Below are positions 25,734 to 37,425 of a stretch of 64,000 bases of DNA, one piece after another. Every line of letters starts with the position of its first letter. Position 1 is the stretch's first letter. The DNA is from Isoetes taiwanensis (lineage: Eukaryota > Streptophyta > Lycopodiopsida > Isoetales > Isoetaceae). The DNA lies in the NCBI GenBank assembly GCA_021234155.1, contig JAJEKV010000017.1, forward strand, positions 15,831,455 to 15,895,454, written 5' to 3'. The position numbers and the translations under genes were made by a program. The notes under the pieces were generated by a model. That model did no database searches, was not told the DNA's origin, and was given only the letters and a program-made list of their open reading frames with translations.

Positions 25734-27021
25734 CTATCCAATCTGGAATCCATGGTCCTCTATGTCTAAAGGAATGTAATCTGCCAAACAAGATTGGTTG
25801 GGGTCTATAGGAGGAATAAAAGCTGCTGTCTCTTCATGGTATTCTTCATCAGTGGGGTAATCTACCACATCAACTTCATCGTCTCCTTCTCCAGCGCTAC
25901 TTTCTTCTTCCAACATTGCGTCAAGCATGTCCAATTTCTTACAAGCTAATGCATCGTCCCAGAACCTGCGACATCTCTTCCCAACCCTCTCTATGGACTC
26001 TTCCCCTGGACGGAGGCCATAAATAACACATCGAAAATCCTTGATAGAAGCGTGGTTTGGATCCAGGATCAATCTCCAAGCAGCCTCCACTCTGTGATAA
26101 CTAATGCGGGCAAAATTCCATGGCACCACCCACACACTGGAAAGGATAAACTTGCCAGTTCAAAGCCTCTGGCCTCTACCATGATACATAACGAAGTGTC
26201 CAACATGACTAAAAAGATTCCTGATATCTAACACTACACAGTGCTTGATCTCTCCAACACCATATAGTGCATATTAGATTCCTGATATCTAAGATTCCTG
26301 ATATCTAACACTACACAGTGCTTGATCTCTCCAGCACCATATAGTGCAATCACATCTTTCATGTGGCTTCTGAAATGCAGCTTCCCTGTGTCTTTAAGAC
26401 AATATCCTAACATTCCCTCTAAAAATCTTCTTCTTCTTCTAAGTAGTGTAAGCGCGTATCTTTCAATGCCTTACACATGATCATGCCTCCAAGTGGACGA
26501 TGGTTAATCCAGTCTAAAGCTTGCCTAAGGCGCATGTTTACAGCTGCAGGCGTCGTCATGGGAACACGGAACACACACTGCAAATGCAAGTGGGCTAGCT
26601 CTGGGCCACGCTTAACTGATACCATATCTGCTAGGCAATTAGAGTCTAGGAATATGCACACCCTCAAGTAATGCTCTTCCAATATATTTGAGCCACTAAT
26701 TATAACCGTGACACTCACATCTAGCACATTACTCTTTTCATCACCTTCTTGGCCCCTTTGCTTCTTCATACATCTCTTCTCCTCTTTTTCTTTCTTTGCT
26801 TTCTCACGGGACTCCTTCTTCTCTTTCTGCCTCTGTTCTTTCTCCCTCCTCTTCTCATCTCTTTCTTGCTGCTTCTTTCTCTTAATCTCATCCCTGTTAT
26901 TTTGTTCCTGGATAACAATTCCAACATCCTTGCGTAGCCTACCTCTCTTGCTTGTTGGCACAATAACATTACAGGCCTCAGCAAGCACTTTCAGATTATG
27001 CTGGGCTCTTTCTGCAGCCAA
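25734..27021 (-). pseudogene. HUH endonuclease of a Replitron-like element, broken
   Basis: From 27021 the frame gives a Lys/Glu-rich coiled region, then a rolling-circle-type domain with the metal-binding pair His-Leu-His (26592-26584) in 'RGPELAHLHLQCVFRV'. After a frameshift in an AAG microsatellite (about 26427-26440) it continues 'LEGMLGYCLKDTGKLHF', whose Tyr (26402-26404) fits the catalytic tyrosine of single-Tyr HUH proteins. The C-terminal part, 'WNFARISYHRVEAAWRLILD', lies at 26135-25734. Stops and a small tandem duplication separate the parts. The layout (HUH, then Y, no helicase seen) resembles Replitron transposons rather than Helitrons. The assignment rests on motif reading only. 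Confidence 0.6.
26217..26347. repeat. Short tandem duplication in the HUH gene
   Basis: 'gattcctgatatctaacact' with the following 'acacagtgcttgatctctcc' and 'caccatatagtgca' occurs twice, separated by an extra 'gattcctgatatctaa'. It lies just downstream of the Tyr motif and disrupts the coding frame. Confidence 0.85.
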
Positions 27022-29239
27022 ATGTAGCTCTCAGAAGGCACTTCTACGTAAGCACTACGGTGGAAAAGTGGATAAGAAGAAATCTGGGGACAATCTACAA
27101 CACCAGCTAGCAAATTCAGGCCACTCCTAAAAGGCATCGGACTTTTTCTGGCGGCTCCAGCAGTACTACTTTCAGGAGGCCTTCCCTCCTCATCAACCGA
27201 ACGTCTGCCAGGCCTCCAGCCTCTAGCCAATTGCCTCAACATCAAGAAAGCTTATAAATTACCTGAACTTGCCCTAATAGACCGGTTGCTTGCCTCCATA
27301 GACCCGTTGCTGCTCGCCATCCCGCTCCGCGAACCTGCAGCAAATACAAACGCATACCTAGCATCAAGGGGACAGCACCATGTGGCAGCCTCCAAGAGAT
27401 TCAGAGAAAATCTGCCAGGGAGGCCTTGCAGCACGTCGATTCTGCCACTCATAGAGGCTTTCAGACATGCCAAAACTGTGTGGCGTGCAAATCTGGCCGC
27501 CCATGCACAATCATGGCAAAAAAAAAATGCCCTGTTGAACGGGCACAAACATTTTGACAAAAAAGCAAAAAAAAAAAAAGGAAAAAGAAAAAGAAAAAAC
27601 CCAACTAAAAGTCATTGGGAAACCTACTTGATCTTGGTACGATGGCCTATGGCATTTTCAAAAAATGATTTATCAAGATATGAGTAAGAAATTTATGATA
27701 GCATCTATTGGCAGACGCATGCCTGCCTTGGCATAAACATGCCTGCCTCTTATTGGATGCAAAATGTGCTCAATTTGGTTAAATTTGGTCCACTTTTAGG
27801 CCTCGATTCCATGAAACATCAAGTCGAATACCATGCGAGAGTATTTGGCTTGCCCAAGACAGGTTTTTTGATAAAAAAAAAATTTGACAGTGGGTATTAG
27901 GGTGCTTTCCCATGGGCAGAAAACCTCCAGGTTTCCTGAAGGTCTGGGCTACTATTCCGATGTTCCTATGAGCTAAGAACTTGAGTGGCTGAGGTTAAGA
28001 ACCTCATTTGCAAAGTAATCCCGATGATTACTTTTGGACATGGGTCTGACCTCATCCAGGTCTGTCCATCCATGGGAAAGCACCCTTGGGTATTCGGCTC
28101 GTCAAATTCATGTTAGCACATTTTCCAAGTCGAATACCACCCAGGAACGATGATGTATGCCGAACGTCTTGAACGATCCAAGCTTCCAAGCTGCTCGCTC
28201 ATCATCCAGGAATCCGCATTGCTGATATTTGCTTATGATTAGGTACGCTTGTTGTTAGACTGAATCCAAGATCATCGGATGATGTATTTATTTGCTGAAA
28301 TGTGTAGTCAAATATGTTTTTAAATGAGTAATCAATGGTAGATCCAGGCAGCAAGTAGATGATCTGGGAGTGCATGCAATTTCTGATATTTGGTGCTGGA
28401 AATTGGGTATGTATTTCACTTTTGATGCTTCTGATTCATAGGAACGTTCGGGATGTTTACTGCAAATCGATATTGCTTGCCCTATGTGCGGACTGATCTG
28501 ATTGCACTCTCAAATGATCCTTGATGATCCAGAACGCTTGCTGGATACCGATCTTTGCAGCAATTTAGGTATGCTTGCAAGAACTAAGCATATTACTTAG
28601 TGTCTTTTCTTAATCAATTGCTGAATATCTAGATTGTTCCATCCTTCCTCCTAGCACAATTTGTCTCTTTTGGGTCCTTTAGCCTTCGTCCTTGCACATT
28701 TTTTTCTCTCCCCCGGGTCCTCTAGCCATACTCTCTTTCTAGAAATTGGATCAAAGGCGGCTCGGCGACTTGACTGCGCTTTTGATTGTGTCCAGATTCT
28801 TGCAGCATCAAAATGCGCATGGCGGCAGCTCGGCAACTTTGACCGCGCTTTTGATTGTATCCAAATTCTTGACCGCACTTTTGATTGTGTCCAGATTCTT
28901 GCAGCATTCCGTGGCGTGGCGTGGCTCATTCAAGCCTATGTTCTTGTTCTAAGTCTTCAAACCACATTCCGTCTCTAGACTCAAAGCCAATAGCTTGAAT
29001 AGCCCACCTCCCAACTCCTTTTCAATCCAAAAGAATTTCGGCAAAATGCGGAATTGAACCCGCCATCCATAGGGTTGAAACCCCCCCCCCCCCCCCCCCC
29101 CTCTCCCAAATGCTTTCCTTTTAATCTTTGAATTCCTAAATACTCCTTGTGCACTTTTAATTCGCCCCTTGTATGCTTTCCTTTTAATCTTTGAATTCCT
29201 AAATTTGTGCACTTTTAATTCGCCCCTTGACCTTGCGAA
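27022..29239. other. Mostly non-coding with local tandem repeats
   Basis: 27245-27022 may hold upstream exons of the HUH gene (open frame ending 'SYIWLQKEP'). 28771-28910 has three diverged copies of 'gcgcttttgattgtgtccag'. 29082-29102 is a C tract. 29111-29174 is tandemly repeated at 29175-29230. A tRNA-arm-like 'gcggaattgaacccgcc' lies near 29050. A-rich tracts lie at 27560-27600. No host gene is seen. Confidence 0.5.
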
Positions 29240-32200
29240 ACCCAATCAATAATGGCCACTTGTGTACCCCCTAACCTAAACCCCCACTTGGATGGAGACA
29301 CCCCTCAAGCCACAGCCCAAGCCCAAGCCCAGGCCCAGGCCTAGTCCCCGACTAATGCCCGGGCATGCCCCCAAGCTGCCGGTCTCAGACAGGACGAGCC
29401 CGTCGAGGAGAATCAAGCGGATGGTCCCCCGCGAAAACGGCCCCGACCAGACGACAAGAACAAGGGAGAGGCCACTTCTATGAGGAGAGAGGCACGAGCG
29501 AAGGCCCAGTCAGCAAGATCGACCCGAGAGGATATTGAATGTTGTTCAGACCCGATGGCAGACTAGGCATAGACGACGGCTTTGAAACAACTGGAGGTAG
29601 GACTCGCATGCAACAAGATCCGAATTGCATACCTGGCAGAAGAGATCCAGTCCTCGGCACCCCATGTTCTCAGAAGACAACTGGCAGCAGAGAGGCCGCA
29701 GATTGCAGAGATGGAGACCTGCACATAATAACTGGAAGACAACATCCGTCTGGCACACTTTGAAAGACAACAACAGAAGCAAGATCTTGTTGACCTGCGA
29801 GCTCGTGTGGACTGTGGACTCCCTCTCCAGCGTCATAGAGACCATGGCACAAGATAGGCAACGTGCTGATCAGGAGACAATGGCAACCATCTCCTGCCTT
29901 CAATCAGAAGTCACGGAGGCCGCCACCACTATGCGAAGCATGCAGACTGCCTTTGAAGCGAGCAAGTCAGAGTTGGGAGTGCTTTAGAGGAAGGCCGAGA
30001 CAAGAGACTAGGAGTTGCAGGAGCTCCGGGCAACCGTCGTCCAGCAAGGCAAGGGCCTTCATGCGGAAGCCCATGAACAATTGCGAAAATGCAGACATGA
30101 ATTGGCAAGGCAGCGGCAATTCCAGCAGGAGCTGAGCTCCCGACTACAGAGAGTAGAGGCCATAGCACAGAACATGACAGATCCACATACCCGACAGGCT
30201 GCAAGACGTCTACAGGATGGCCCACCGCTGCATCATCAAGCTGCCCCATGCCACAATCACCCCACCACAGGCCACAACCCTCGCCCCGCACATCGCAAAC
30301 AGCGTATGCCGCAGCATCCAGCACGAGCCCGACCACCTCAGAGTTCCAGGAGCGGAGACGCAAGAGCCGCAATGCGGTGGTGTGCGGCTTGATAGAGGAG
30401 GCAAGAAAGCACCTCATCAATCGACTCCAGACACAGATCCTGACCCGGCTGACATTCCACAAGCCTGTACATATTGTTAGGGTGACACGCCATGGAGCCC
30501 AGCGCCCTGACTGTCCTTGGGTAGTCACCTTCACAGTCAGGGATGCGCAAGAGCGAGCAGCCATCCTGTGCCAAGGCAGGTAGTTGAAGGGGACTGCCCT
30601 GTACGTGGATCGAGATCTGACTCCGGCATAGCAGGAGGACCGCAGGCATGAGTTGAAGAAAGTCAAGGGTGTCCGCAAACAGGGAGGGGCAATAGGGCTA
30701 GTCTGGGGAAGGATGCAGATCTTCAGGCCACTAAATGCTGATGCATGCACCTCAAACCCTCGAGGCCTTTCTGCTACAACTCCATTTGTACGTCTTGCTA
30801 GAATGGCCTCACCTGCCACTACCAACATGCCGCTTCCACCTCCACCACCACCTATTGTGCTGCCACTACCAAACCTACTGCTGCAGCTCCTGCCAGTGAA
30901 TAGGGATTGTGCCTGTGCATGGTTTCTTGGAATTGTCGGGGCTTCCCATGGCCGAAGGAAAACAGTCTCAACTCGGTTGCCACCAATATTGACCTCATCT
31001 TCCTAATGGAAACATGGGAGCATGCTGGGCATAAACTACCAGACTTGCCAGGATACCATCGCCACTCCATCTTTAATGAATGCACAGGAAAGCGGGGGCA
31101 CGAAGGGGTCGCCTGCTACTACTGGATCCTGGCACAGTCAGTTTCCCTGTGCAAGACAGATAAACATAACAGGTACCTATAGGTGCGCGTGCAGAATTAC
31201 AGTGGTAGCCCTATCTTTGTGGCGGCCTGCTACGCTACTTCCCACATGCCGAGAGCAACTTCTATCACAACCATCTGGATGTAGATAGATTGGAACCTTA
31301 TGTCGATCTATACGATGACATACAGCAGCACAAGCAGGAGGGTAGTGTCATGCTCGTTGGAGACTTCAATGCCCACATTGGCACAGAATATTCGATGAGA
31401 TTTGACCCTTTGGTAGATGACGTGTTGCAACCGAGCCCTTCAGAAGGAGCTTGGCCACGGGCATCGGCTAACATTCAGGTCTCGCTCTATGAGAGGTAGC
31501 CGTTGCTGCTCTGCAGTATCTTTGACCTAGTGATTTGCAATGGACTAGCACAGTGGTCGTCCTCCAGCTCACACTTGCAGGCAGGAGAACCAGGGGGTCC
31601 AGCGTGGTAGACTATGTTTTGGTGGTCGAGCAGGACATGCATCTCGTCAACATTTTCGAGTGGAAACAGATGGTAGGGATGAGGAGGTGGACTCAGACCA
31701 CCTGTCGCTCTACTTGCAGCTGGCTTGGCAGGTTGCTCCAGACGCCTGTCCAACACCTCCTCGTATTCCCCAGCTCAGTCTGGACTATGAGCGCGCTCAT
31801 ACTTACTCTCGGATGCTTATGGAAGACCTGGCGAGCATCTCACAGTGCTCAACGCTGGAGCAGCAGGCAGACATGCTCATTGATGTCCTCGGGGCTATTA
31901 CAGAGAGATGTTTTGGAAGAAGATGCCCTCGGCAAACCTCGAGAGCTATGACCTTTTCGTGTAACAGTTGTCACAGATCCTGCTCTACGTTCGGATGCAG
32001 TCAAGCAATACCGCACTTTCCTTAAGGCTAGAAAGGCCAGGTACATTGTGGCCCATCAACAAGAAATGTTCTTCCTCCTAGAACGTCATCCCAGGACCTT
32101 CTGGCAAAGAGTGCTCAGGGGGCTAGTACTGCCCACAGGAAATATCGCTCTTGACCAGTGGGGACAATACCTGCAGTAGCTCTACAACCCTGAGGATGCA

Positions 32201-32995
32201 TGGGCGGCATTACCCCCCCTCCCCCCCGGCCAGCAGGGCCCAGTGCTAGAAATCACAGAGGCGGAGGTAGCACAAGGGCTGCAACATGTAGCCAATGGAA
32301 AAGCACCAGAACTTGACGGCATGCAGGCGGAGTTACTCAACTGGGTAGGACCATCCATGGCACTGGTACTAACCGACATGTTCAATAAGGCCTTACGGGA
32401 AGGTTTTCCCCCGCAATGGACCACTAGCAGGGTTGTCTCAATCTATAAGGCAGGAGACCCGCACTGCCCGGCCAATTACCGGACCATCATGATCAGCTCA
32501 GTGTTTGCAAAGCTCCTCGCCGAGATCCTCGAGCAGCAGTTGACAGGATGGGCAAAGGCAGCAGAAGTGCAGGCACTCACACATGCAGGATTCAGGCCGA
32601 GACACTCAACTATAGATCATATCTTCACGCTGTGAACTCTGGTTGAGGACAGCATGAACCGTCGGCAAGATCTGTATTGCTACTTCATAGACTTCGCCAA
32701 GGCTTTTGACACTGTACCTCGGGAAAAGCTGTGGACAAGATTGCAACAGCTAGACGTCCCTGTCGAACTGCAGAACGTGGTGTACATGTTATATGAGACA
32801 TGCATATGCCAGTTGCAACTAGAGGGCCAACCATTCGAGAGCAATATCAGGGTCCACCAGGGATGCCCTCTTTCTCCCACCCTATTTGGCCTGTATATTG
32901 ATTAGTTGGAGAGATGGCTCACTGATAATGGAGGCATTGGGACTCAACTCCTACATCAGATCACCAGGCAGCTGATCTATGTTGATGACGCTGGA
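29240..32995 (+). mobile_element. Degenerate LINE: ORF1, endonuclease, RT cut after YVDD
   Basis: An ORF1 region with coiled-coil stretches (29625-30135) and an ORF1-type C-terminal part (about 30350-30720, 'WVVTFTVRDAQERAAILCQG'). An AP endonuclease domain follows ('MVSWNCRGFPWP' at 30920; 'MLVGDFNAHIG' at 31350). The reverse transcriptase (32243-32995) has 'GKAPELDGMQAELL', 'GFRPRHSTIDHIF', 'FIDFAKAFDTV', 'HQGCPLSPTLF' and 'LIYVDDA'. Homology stops right after the catalytic YVDD; the RT thumb and zinc domain are gone. Many in-frame stops (TGA at 32634, TAG at 32903) show it is dead. Confidence 0.9.
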
Positions 32996-33010
32996 CCTCC
33001 TAACACACAT

Positions 33011-33615
33011 TCAGGCTGGATCCCTGGATTCCATGAGCATGTTTCCTGTTCCTTGGATTTTCTTCCCTTGCGAGATGCCTTCTATGTGCCTAAGTGTAGT
33101 GCCATTGCATGCACCAGAACTCATCATGGTCGCCTTTGAATGATTTGTAGTTGCTTGCCAGATCATCTCCTCCGTGCTTTGGTCCCATCCACTCGAACTA
33201 CTTGGTTGAAGCACTGAAGCCATCTTTCCTTTGGTTCTTAAGCATTTTTGGATCTAGAACTCCTGTTTGGATGGAGTATTCTCCTCCTTGAACTTGCCCT
33301 TGATGCTGACAGGGGCCTTTAAGTTAGAGATGTTCTTCCCATAATATATGTCTTCTCTTGTTCTTTCATCATGAACAACTACTTTCGAGTCGATGAAGTT
33401 ATGAAGGTCTTCCTACTGGTATAAGAGGTCTGGAAGCTCGTCATGGTCGGCCTTGGGTGCTCTGTAGTTGTTTACTTGGCTGCTCCTTTTGCTGATGTTG
33501 CTTGTCATCCGCTTGAGCTGCTAAGCTGCAAGATCGTGGTGTCTTCCCTCCATTTATGCACTCTTGTCTTTCTATGAACTCTCCTTTTGACCGAACATTA
33601 TGCTCTGATATTAGC
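33011..33615 (-). mobile_element. Possible LTR-retrotransposon 5' remnant
   Basis: The minus strand has 'gctaatatcagagcataatg' at about 33615-33596, like a decayed initiator tRNA-Met primer-binding site. Broken open stretches follow (33223-33011 among them) with no clear domain. It abuts the truncated LINE. The call rests mainly on the primer-site resemblance. Confidence 0.3.
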
Positions 33616-34777
33616 TCACGATGCTAAGGTAGCCATCCCTATCTGACATGCTCATGCTTCTGTATATTGCTGCCTCATGCTCTTCCATCTGAAACTCTTG
33701 AGCATTGAAGTCAACGAAGATGTCGAGGCCCTCATTCTCGTATAATAGAGTGAGGAGCTCATCAATGCCATAGCCCATTCTGGAAGGTTCTTAATGTCGT
33801 CGATAACTAGGTTAGCTATTACCAAGCAAATGAAGGAGGATAAGGCAATGATGGTCTGTCCTACTGGTATTGCCAGGGGTGTCTGTCATTCAACCTCCAT
33901 TTATTGTATCTCTCCCTTGGCTTCTTCCTCCTCATCTAATTGTTCGTCGACTGGGTCTTCGAGGTGTTCAAGGGACCTATCTGTTGTGTCTTGCTCTTTG
34001 GTCATTCTCGCCTCTTACTCCAAAAGAAAATGCTCATCTACCCTAGTCTAAGGATTGAGGGTCAAACGACTAGATAGGTGACTCTCCCACTAGATTGGCA
34101 GCCCTATAAACAAGAAAGATGGCCAACACAACATCAACAGAGAAGTGTCTAGCTTTCTCAAAGTTCATGATCATCTAGTTTGACATACACTGGGCTTTGT
34201 TTTGCACAGGTTTTGCAAGGTCTTTATGATGTTTGAACATGCTCTAAGGTCTAGGCTCAGATTGGTTTGGATCAGTGCCGTATACAAAGTGTGACTTGAA
34301 CAGTTCTAGACTCTAACTTGTGCCAGAACTCATTCTTGATATCTCGGTAATGTGGGATGACAGACAATATGGCAGCTAATCGATTCATTTTGGAAAACAT
34401 GCGAAACTTACATGAACTTTTACCTCTTTAGAATGAACAAAGGCGATATATGAGTGCTTGAATGCTTGAGTTTCTAAATACTACTTAATAATAACAAAAC
34501 ATATGCCTAAGCGCTTCAAGAAGCAAGAGAATCAGCTTGGAGATTGGAGAGCAATTGTAGAGGGAATGAGGTCAAAAGCCAATTTACAGGATAAAACACT
34601 ATATTTGGAGTTTCAGGATTGAAAAAAATTGAGGTTGTTCGAGGTAATAATGCCTAATAAATTTATGCTGGATTGAATTACAACGTACATGCTTGAGCTT
34701 CTACAAGATCTACTGCAAGGAATTTTGCTCTATTTGGTGCTGACTTGATCAAGGAAAAGTGATCAAAGATTTTGAAG
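33616..34777. other. No gene supported
   Basis: Short ORFs only. If 33011-33615 is an LTR element, the first few hundred bases here could be its decayed LTR on the minus strand. No other structure is recognised. Confidence 0.4.
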
Positions 34778-35616
34778 GACTCTTACCGTGCGCATGGAGG
34801 TAGTCTGAGATTCTCACAAGTGGTTTAGACGCATGGTGAGAGTCGTGGCTTGTTTGATTGTTAAGACTAGGTTTATTGCTACAAATGATGTCATAATCCT
34901 AGTCCGCATATCAACTAAACTCACTAAACTTGACTGAATGGCAAAAATAATTAATTATGATCACAATTCGGGTGAAGACTCTTGCGGTGCGCCTAGAGGC
35001 AGTGAGCACAAGTGGCTTAGGCGTATGATGAGCTTCATTTGGACATTTCAATATTTTTAAGATAAAATAGTACGTAGTAATTTCATTACATATTATTCAC
35101 ACCATTCATGTCATAACTTTATATTATATCACTATTACAATTTATACAAATTCAAAATTTGACATTTACCTAACTGTCAATCCAGTTAACATTATTTACT
35201 TTATAGGTAGAAATTTGAATATATTATTATCTAATATTAATTACAATTATATCAATACGGGTGAAAGATATTATGAATATCTTTGCCCTCGAACTAAAAA
35301 TAAAGTCAATGGTCAAAGTCAAAGAACGACTCTCGCACGCAGGGCCTGTGTGAGATTCCCACAAGTGGCTTTGGCACACGGTGAGAGATGTCGGGCCAAT
35401 TCAACTTTTACTTACCCAATTAAATATTGCTTACATGGAATTTTAAGCTAGATTTCATCAATTATATAATTCTTCTAGATGTCTATCTTGGCTACCATGA
35501 CACACATATGATAGGCATCTACATAGATATAATTCTTCTAGTTGTCTATAATAGATATGACAGATATAAGTCTTCTAGATGTCTATCTTAGCTCACAGGT
35601 GGCTTTGGCGCATGGT
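34778..35616. repeat. Four copies of a 'GACTCT...GAGAGTC' hairpin motif
   Basis: Copies at about 34778-34845, 34976-35026, 35323-35390 and 35591-35616 (right half only) share 'cacaagtggcttaggcgcat' and 'ggtgagagtc'. In full copies the left 'gactctyrcngtgcgc' pairs with the right 'gcgcatggtgagagtc'. The spacing is irregular, so this is a dispersed family. Confidence 0.6.
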
Positions 35617-35798
35617 GAGAGTCGTCTGTCATATCTGTGTCATGTTAGCCAAGATAGACATCTAAAAGAATTATATATATTTAATGAAATCTAGCTTAGA
35701 ATTCCATAGTCAGCTAGATTTGTATATTAGAAATATTTAATTGGACAAGTGAAGAAATATTTAATTGTATAAGTAAAAGTTAAATTGGACTCTATTAA
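35388..35798. mobile_element. Foldback/MITE-like element with long inverted arms
   Basis: The left arm (about 35388-35512, with 'aattctaagctagatttc'-like text) pairs with the right arm (about 35627-35798). The right arm has about 50 extra bases. The centre contains the right half of the hairpin motif at 35591-35616. No transposase is present. Ends and TSD are not resolved. Confidence 0.6.
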
Positions 35799-36735
35799 TA
35801 GCAAAATCCTTATTGAATATATAATTTTATCGTTATGGACCAGTGATCCAAATGGTCTCTTCTTCTTTGTCGCAAGAACTATAATGATTATCAACTTTGG
35901 ATAGAATATACACTAGTCTAGATATGATTAGATCTTGAGTTGGAGCCTGCTCATATGATGCACTCCATATAAGGTAATGGGAGGAAGCGTCCAACAAGCA
36001 ATATTATTTCTCTTACTTTTCTTTTCTTTTCTTTTTCTTTTTGGAATGACACGCTCATCCTGTTATAGGACAACTTTTACTTCCCCCTGTCTCAGCCACA
36101 ACTTGCCCACCAAATCAGCCTTTAGATCTCTTTGTCTTGAACTTTGTGACCTCCTTTATGAAAATGAAACTTTAGGGTGTTGTATCGACAAGAGTTGCAC
36201 CCCTCTACTTCTCAGCATACACGTGCGTCATACGTGAACACTATATAGTATAGAAAGACTTGAGTTTGGACTATGGATCACCATGGATCAGGCACTTGGG
36301 TGAAGATCCGACTCTATTTTATTCCTAACATGTTGCAGTCATTGCTTCATGCATGATGCATAACATTTCAGCTCCTCCATGACATGTAAAAGCCAACAAA
36401 AATCCACCCAGATGCCATTGCCATGAATTAGAGAAGGCGATACAGGAGAGCAACGCAATAGAACTAATTAACTGAGAATTAATCATTATATGACATAAGG
36501 GATATTGCCAGTATAGTATGACGATACCAAAAAAAAAAGAAAAAAGAAAAGGCACAGAAACACACCAAAACAAAAAGTTTCAATTTTTTTGCCCGATACA
36601 AACGCGTCCAAGATAACATCATCTCTTCAATATCTTCATAAAATCTTACTGCACTATAATGATGCAGGACAAAGAACATGACCAGAATGATCAGTTAGGC
36701 AGGAAATCAAGTAGTGGGGTGTGAAACCCTATCAA
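35799..36735. other. No gene supported
   Basis: AT-rich with a TTTTC/TCTTT tract at about 36006-36044 and an A-rich tract at about 36528-36550. ORFs here are short and unrecognised. Confidence 0.45.
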
Positions 36736-37425
36736 AAATTTGTTGTTTTTATCCAGAAAGCTTAATCAAATATAAGAATATCATACATCATCAAAAAGAT
36801 CTCCGATATCTTTCCAACACAATAAAAAACACTCAAAACAGAGTCTGAATTCAAAAGTTATGATAAAAAAAACATATTACTATTAAAGCTGCATGGCATG
36901 CACTTTGCAAAAAGGTATCCGGATTGAGAATTACAAAAAGAAGGTAACTATCTTGATAGATCTTGGTCAAATCATATGCCAGTTGAACGCTCTCTATATA
37001 AGGTTTCTAAAGAGCCCAAGATCATCTGAAATCTAACCTCTATAACTCAAGTTATGAGTATAGAAACATCAGCAAATCTGCCCGGAAATTTGTAATTTTT
37101 ACCCATAAAGCTTAACCAAATATGAGATATCATACATCATCAGAAAGATGCCAGTGAGAGATTTCTAAGGCAATAAAAAATATAAAAAAAAACGGAGTCT
37201 GAATTCAAAAGTTATGATAAAAAAAACATATTACCATAAAATCTGCATGGCATGCACTTTGCAAAAAGGTATTCCAATTGAAAAATACAAAAAACAGGTA
37301 ATTCTTTTGATAGATCTGGGTCAAAAATATGACAATCGAAAACTCTCTACATAAGCTTTCTAAAAGCCCAAGATCATCTGAATCTGACCTCTGTAACTCA
37401 AGTTATGAGCGTAGAAACAATTGAC
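36736..37425. repeat. Two satellite-like direct repeats of about 354 bp
   Basis: 'gagtctgaattcaaaagtta' at 36841 recurs at 37195. Flanking text ('agcttaaycaaatat', 'gcatggcatgcactttgcaa', 'aactcaagttatgag') matches across the whole unit with roughly 15% difference by eye. It is likely a dimer of a tandem satellite or of a transposon 3' region. Confidence 0.8.

Noticed and set aside
26708-27130. Ser/Phe/Leu-rich plus-strand ORF resembling a membrane protein
   Set aside because: It is the complement of the Lys/Glu-rich coiled region of the HUH gene.
29040-29060. tRNA T-arm-like 'gcggaattgaacccgcc'
   Set aside because: No matching D-arm, anticodon arm or acceptor stem could be found around it.
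29929-30828. 299-residue minus-strand ORF
   Set aside because: Shadow of the GC-rich LINE ORF1 on the plus strand; no domain recognised.
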